Below are positions 62,322 to 64,000 of a stretch of DNA of 64,000 nt, one piece after another. The stretch spans positions 620,001 through 684,000 of the forward strand of contig NZ_QMDL01000001.1 in NCBI RefSeq assembly GCF_003336705.1. The letters run 5' to 3'. The notes below the pieces were generated by a model. The model saw only the letters and a list, made by a program, of their open reading frames with translations. It was not told where the DNA came from and did no database searches. The translations under genes and the position numbers were made by a program. The stretch's first letter is position 1; the number at the start of each line of letters is the position of its first letter. This stretch comes from Marinobacter litoralis (lineage in GTDB: Bacteria; Pseudomonadota; Gammaproteobacteria; Pseudomonadales; Oleiphilaceae).

Positions 62322-63389
62322 ATGTCACAGAAACCGGCTTCCCGGAAACACCCCAAAAAAGCCCGACCTGCGCAGCGTTCTGCAGAAAGTCGTGGTGATG
62401 CGTCCGGCTCGGTGGCGCAGCCAGTCGGGCAGGTGCAGAAGGGTGTTCAATTTGTTGAAGTTGATGCCGACATGGCAGGGCAACGAGTTGATAATTTTCT
62501 TCTGGCCCGGCTTCGCGGTGTGCCCAAAAGTATTGTTTACCGCATTGTTCGGAAGGGCGAGGTTCGAGTTAATAAAGGGCGCGTGAAGCCGGATACTCGG
62601 GTAAAAGAGGGGGATGTTGTTCGTATTCCTCCTATTGTTCAGCAGGCTAAGCCAGAGCAGCCGAAGCCGGGCGACCGGGTTCAGAATGTGGTTGAGGCTG
62701 CCGTGGTTTTCGAGAATAGCGACATGCTGGTGGTCAATAAGCCTTCCGGCATTGCGGTTCACGGTGGTAGTGGTCTGAGCTTCGGGTTGATTGAGGTGCT
62801 GCGCTCTTCTCGTCCGCAGGCAAAGTTTCTTGAGTTGGTGCACCGGCTTGATCGTGACACATCCGGTTTGGTTATGGTGGCCAAAAAGCGTTCGGCGCTG
62901 CGGTTCTTGCAGGACGAGTTGCGTCACAAGCGCATGCGAAAGCGTTATCACGCGCTTGTTATCGGTTCTTGGCCGAAAAAACTAACGCGCGTTGCCGAGC
63001 CGTTGTTACGCTACGAGATGCCGAATGGTGAGCGTCGGGTGAAGGTGAGTGCCGAGGGTAAGGAGTCGCTCACCTTATATAAGAGCCTGGCAGACTACGA
63101 AGGCTACAGCTTGGTAGAAGCGTCGCCGGTGACTGGGCGTACCCATCAGATCCGTGTTCATAGTGCATGGGGTGGGCATCCGATTGCGGGTGATGACAAG
63201 TACATGGATGATGCAAGCCTGAAGGCTTTCAGAAAGATAGGTGGTGAACGTTTGATGCTTCATGCACGTTCGCTGGAGTTCCGATTGCCGGGTACCGAGG
63301 AGTCTATGTTCCTCGAAGCACCGTATGATAAGGCTTTCGGAAAACTTATTGATCAACTAACTCGACGCAGTAAGGGTTCGCAGAAATGA
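62322..63389 (+). CDS. rluC: 23S rRNA pseudouridine synthase RluC
   Basis: A 355-residue enzyme that isomerises uridines 955, 2504 and 2580 (E. coli numbering) in 23S rRNA. A basic, disordered N-terminus (1-40) leads to an S4 RNA-binding domain (about 50-115) and the RluA-type catalytic domain with Asp in HRLDRDTSGLVMVAK and the GRTHQIRVH motif. AAGG lies before ATG 62322. It is divergent from rne, as in E. coli and Pseudomonas, and its stop codon overlaps the next start (ATGA). Confidence 0.96.
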   Translation: MSQKPASRKHPKKARPAQRSAESRGDASGSVAQPVGQVQKGVQFVEVDADMAGQRVDNFLLARLRGVPKSIVYRIVRKGEVRVNKGRVKPDTRVKEGDVVRIPPIVQQAKPEQPKPGDRVQNVVEAAVVFENSDMLVVNKPSGIAVHGGSGLSFGLIEVLRSSRPQAKFLELVHRLDRDTSGLVMVAKKRSALRFLQDELRHKRMRKRYHALVIGSWPKKLTRVAEPLLRYEMPNGERRVKVSAEGKESLTLYKSLADYEGYSLVEASPVTGRTHQIRVHSAWGGHPIAGDDKYMDDASLKAFRKIGGERLMLHARSLEFRLPGTEESMFLEAPYDKAFGKLIDQLTRRSKGSQK

Positions 63390-64000
63390 ACGTAAAAGCA
63401 GTGATATTTGATTGGGATGGAACGCTGATCGATTCTGTTGATCATATTGCCGAAAGCTTGCAGCAGGCTGCCATAGAGCTGGGGTATCCGAATCTGGAGC
63501 TTGAAGCCTATCGGGATATCGTTGGGCTGGGCATGATTGAGGCGCTTCACAAGTTGTATCCCGGCGTGAGCGATGAAGAGATTGTGCGCATTCGCGAGGG
63601 TTATGCAGGTTATTTTTTCAAGAAAGTAACGACGCCTCAGAATGTGTTCGATGGCATGGCGGATGTGGTTGCTGATATTCGCACGTCTGGCCGAGGCTGT
63701 TCGGTGGCAACGGGAAAAAGCCGGCGGGGGCTTGCGCAGGCGCTTACGACCAGTGGCCTGGGGCATCACTTTGATACTTCTCGATGTGCCGATGAAACCC
63801 GCTCGAAGCCAGACCCGTTAATGCTTGAGGAAATTCTCGAGTTCTACGGTTTTCAGCCAGAAGACGCAGTGATGATTGGTGATACCCATTACGATCTGGA
63901 AATGGCGAAACGTATAGGTATGCCTGCTATTGGTGTGGAGTGGGGTGCTCATTCAAGAGAAGTGCTGCTGGATTGCCAGCCTCATGCGGTGGTGAACTCG
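63386..64000 (+). CDS. HAD-family hydrolase (phosphoglycolate phosphatase-like), cut by window end
   Basis: The reading frame from ATG 63386 stays open for 205 codons to the window edge, so the C-terminus is missing. HAD motifs are clear: I, FDWDGTLIDS; II, VATGKSRRG (Thr); III, Lys in RSKPDPLML; IV, MIGDTHYDLEMAK. A helical cap domain (about 18-80) fits the Gph/beta-phosphoglucomutase subfamily. Pseudomonas has a similar phosphatase gene after rluC. ATGA overlap with rluC shows coupling. The substrate is unknown. Confidence 0.9.
   Translation, partial: MNVKAVIFDWDGTLIDSVDHIAESLQQAAIELGYPNLELEAYRDIVGLGMIEALHKLYPGVSDEEIVRIREGYAGYFFKKVTTPQNVFDGMADVVADIRTSGRGCSVATGKSRRGLAQALTTSGLGHHFDTSRCADETRSKPDPLMLEEILEFYGFQPEDAVMIGDTHYDLEMAKRIGMPAIGVEWGAHSREVLLDCQPHAVVNS

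Overview
The window looks like chromosomal DNA of a marine gammaproteobacterium close to Marinobacter. This is inferred from gene content, from moderate GC in the housekeeping genes, and from gene order that largely matches Pseudomonas as I remember it (psrA, S-methylthioinosine phosphorylase, a CsiV-like gene, mfd, long-form gap, nqrABCDEF, apbE, nqrM, sthA; and rne, rluC, HAD phosphatase). No rRNA, phage, insertion sequence, integrase or CRISPR array was seen.

Layout. 1-4.2 kb: a two-helix membrane protein, the TetR-type fatty-acid regulator psrA with two operators in front of it, an L,D-transpeptidase, an MscS channel and a methylthioinosine phosphorylase. 4.2-10.2 kb: csiV and mfd on the minus strand, divergent from a long-form GAPDH. 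10.2-19.1 kb: the complete Na+-translocating NADH:quinone oxidoreductase operon with its flavin transferase (apbE) and iron-delivery factor (nqrM), followed by soluble transhydrogenase sthA. 19.1-23.2 kb: a minus-strand run of dusA, transaldolase, a DAHP-synthase-like enzyme with altered active-site motifs, and a glycerophosphodiesterase. 23.3-27.2 kb: pirin, wrbA and a GAF-PAS-GGDEF-EAL protein. 27.2-30.2 kb: a ydbH-ynbE-ydbL envelope-lipid operon with a half-length YdbH, then a fructokinase of the Mak type.

30.3-35.2 kb holds the most unusual content: a 1063-residue HKD-nuclease/SF2-helicase/DUF3427 protein translationally coupled to a fusion of a class I SAM methyltransferase with an HNH nuclease. 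The pair looks more AT-rich than its surroundings and resembles a DNA-processing or anti-phage module. 35.3-48.9 kb: two tandem periplasmic binding proteins, a PLP transsulfuration enzyme, selD, rnk, an AEC transporter, znuA with a Zur box, gltX with tRNA-Ala and tRNA-Glu, ppnP, a tandem QueD-like protein, a MobA-like nucleotidyltransferase with an apparently non-canonical start codon, a membrane-anchored response regulator and a PEGA-MORN protein.

48.9-64 kb: an M16C metalloprotease, ppsR divergent from ppsA, rraA, a PilZ protein, an SH3/coiled-coil membrane protein, a YciI protein, RNase AM, a UPF0149 protein, rne with an in-frame nonanucleotide repeat, rluC and a HAD phosphatase cut by the window edge. 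Several intergenic gaps contain long perfect inverted repeats without a T-tract, which ordinary terminators do not explain. Functional themes are sodium-motive respiration and redox balance, envelope and lipid maintenance, c-di-GMP signalling, and RNA turnover (RNase E, its inhibitor RraA and RNase AM within 7 kb).
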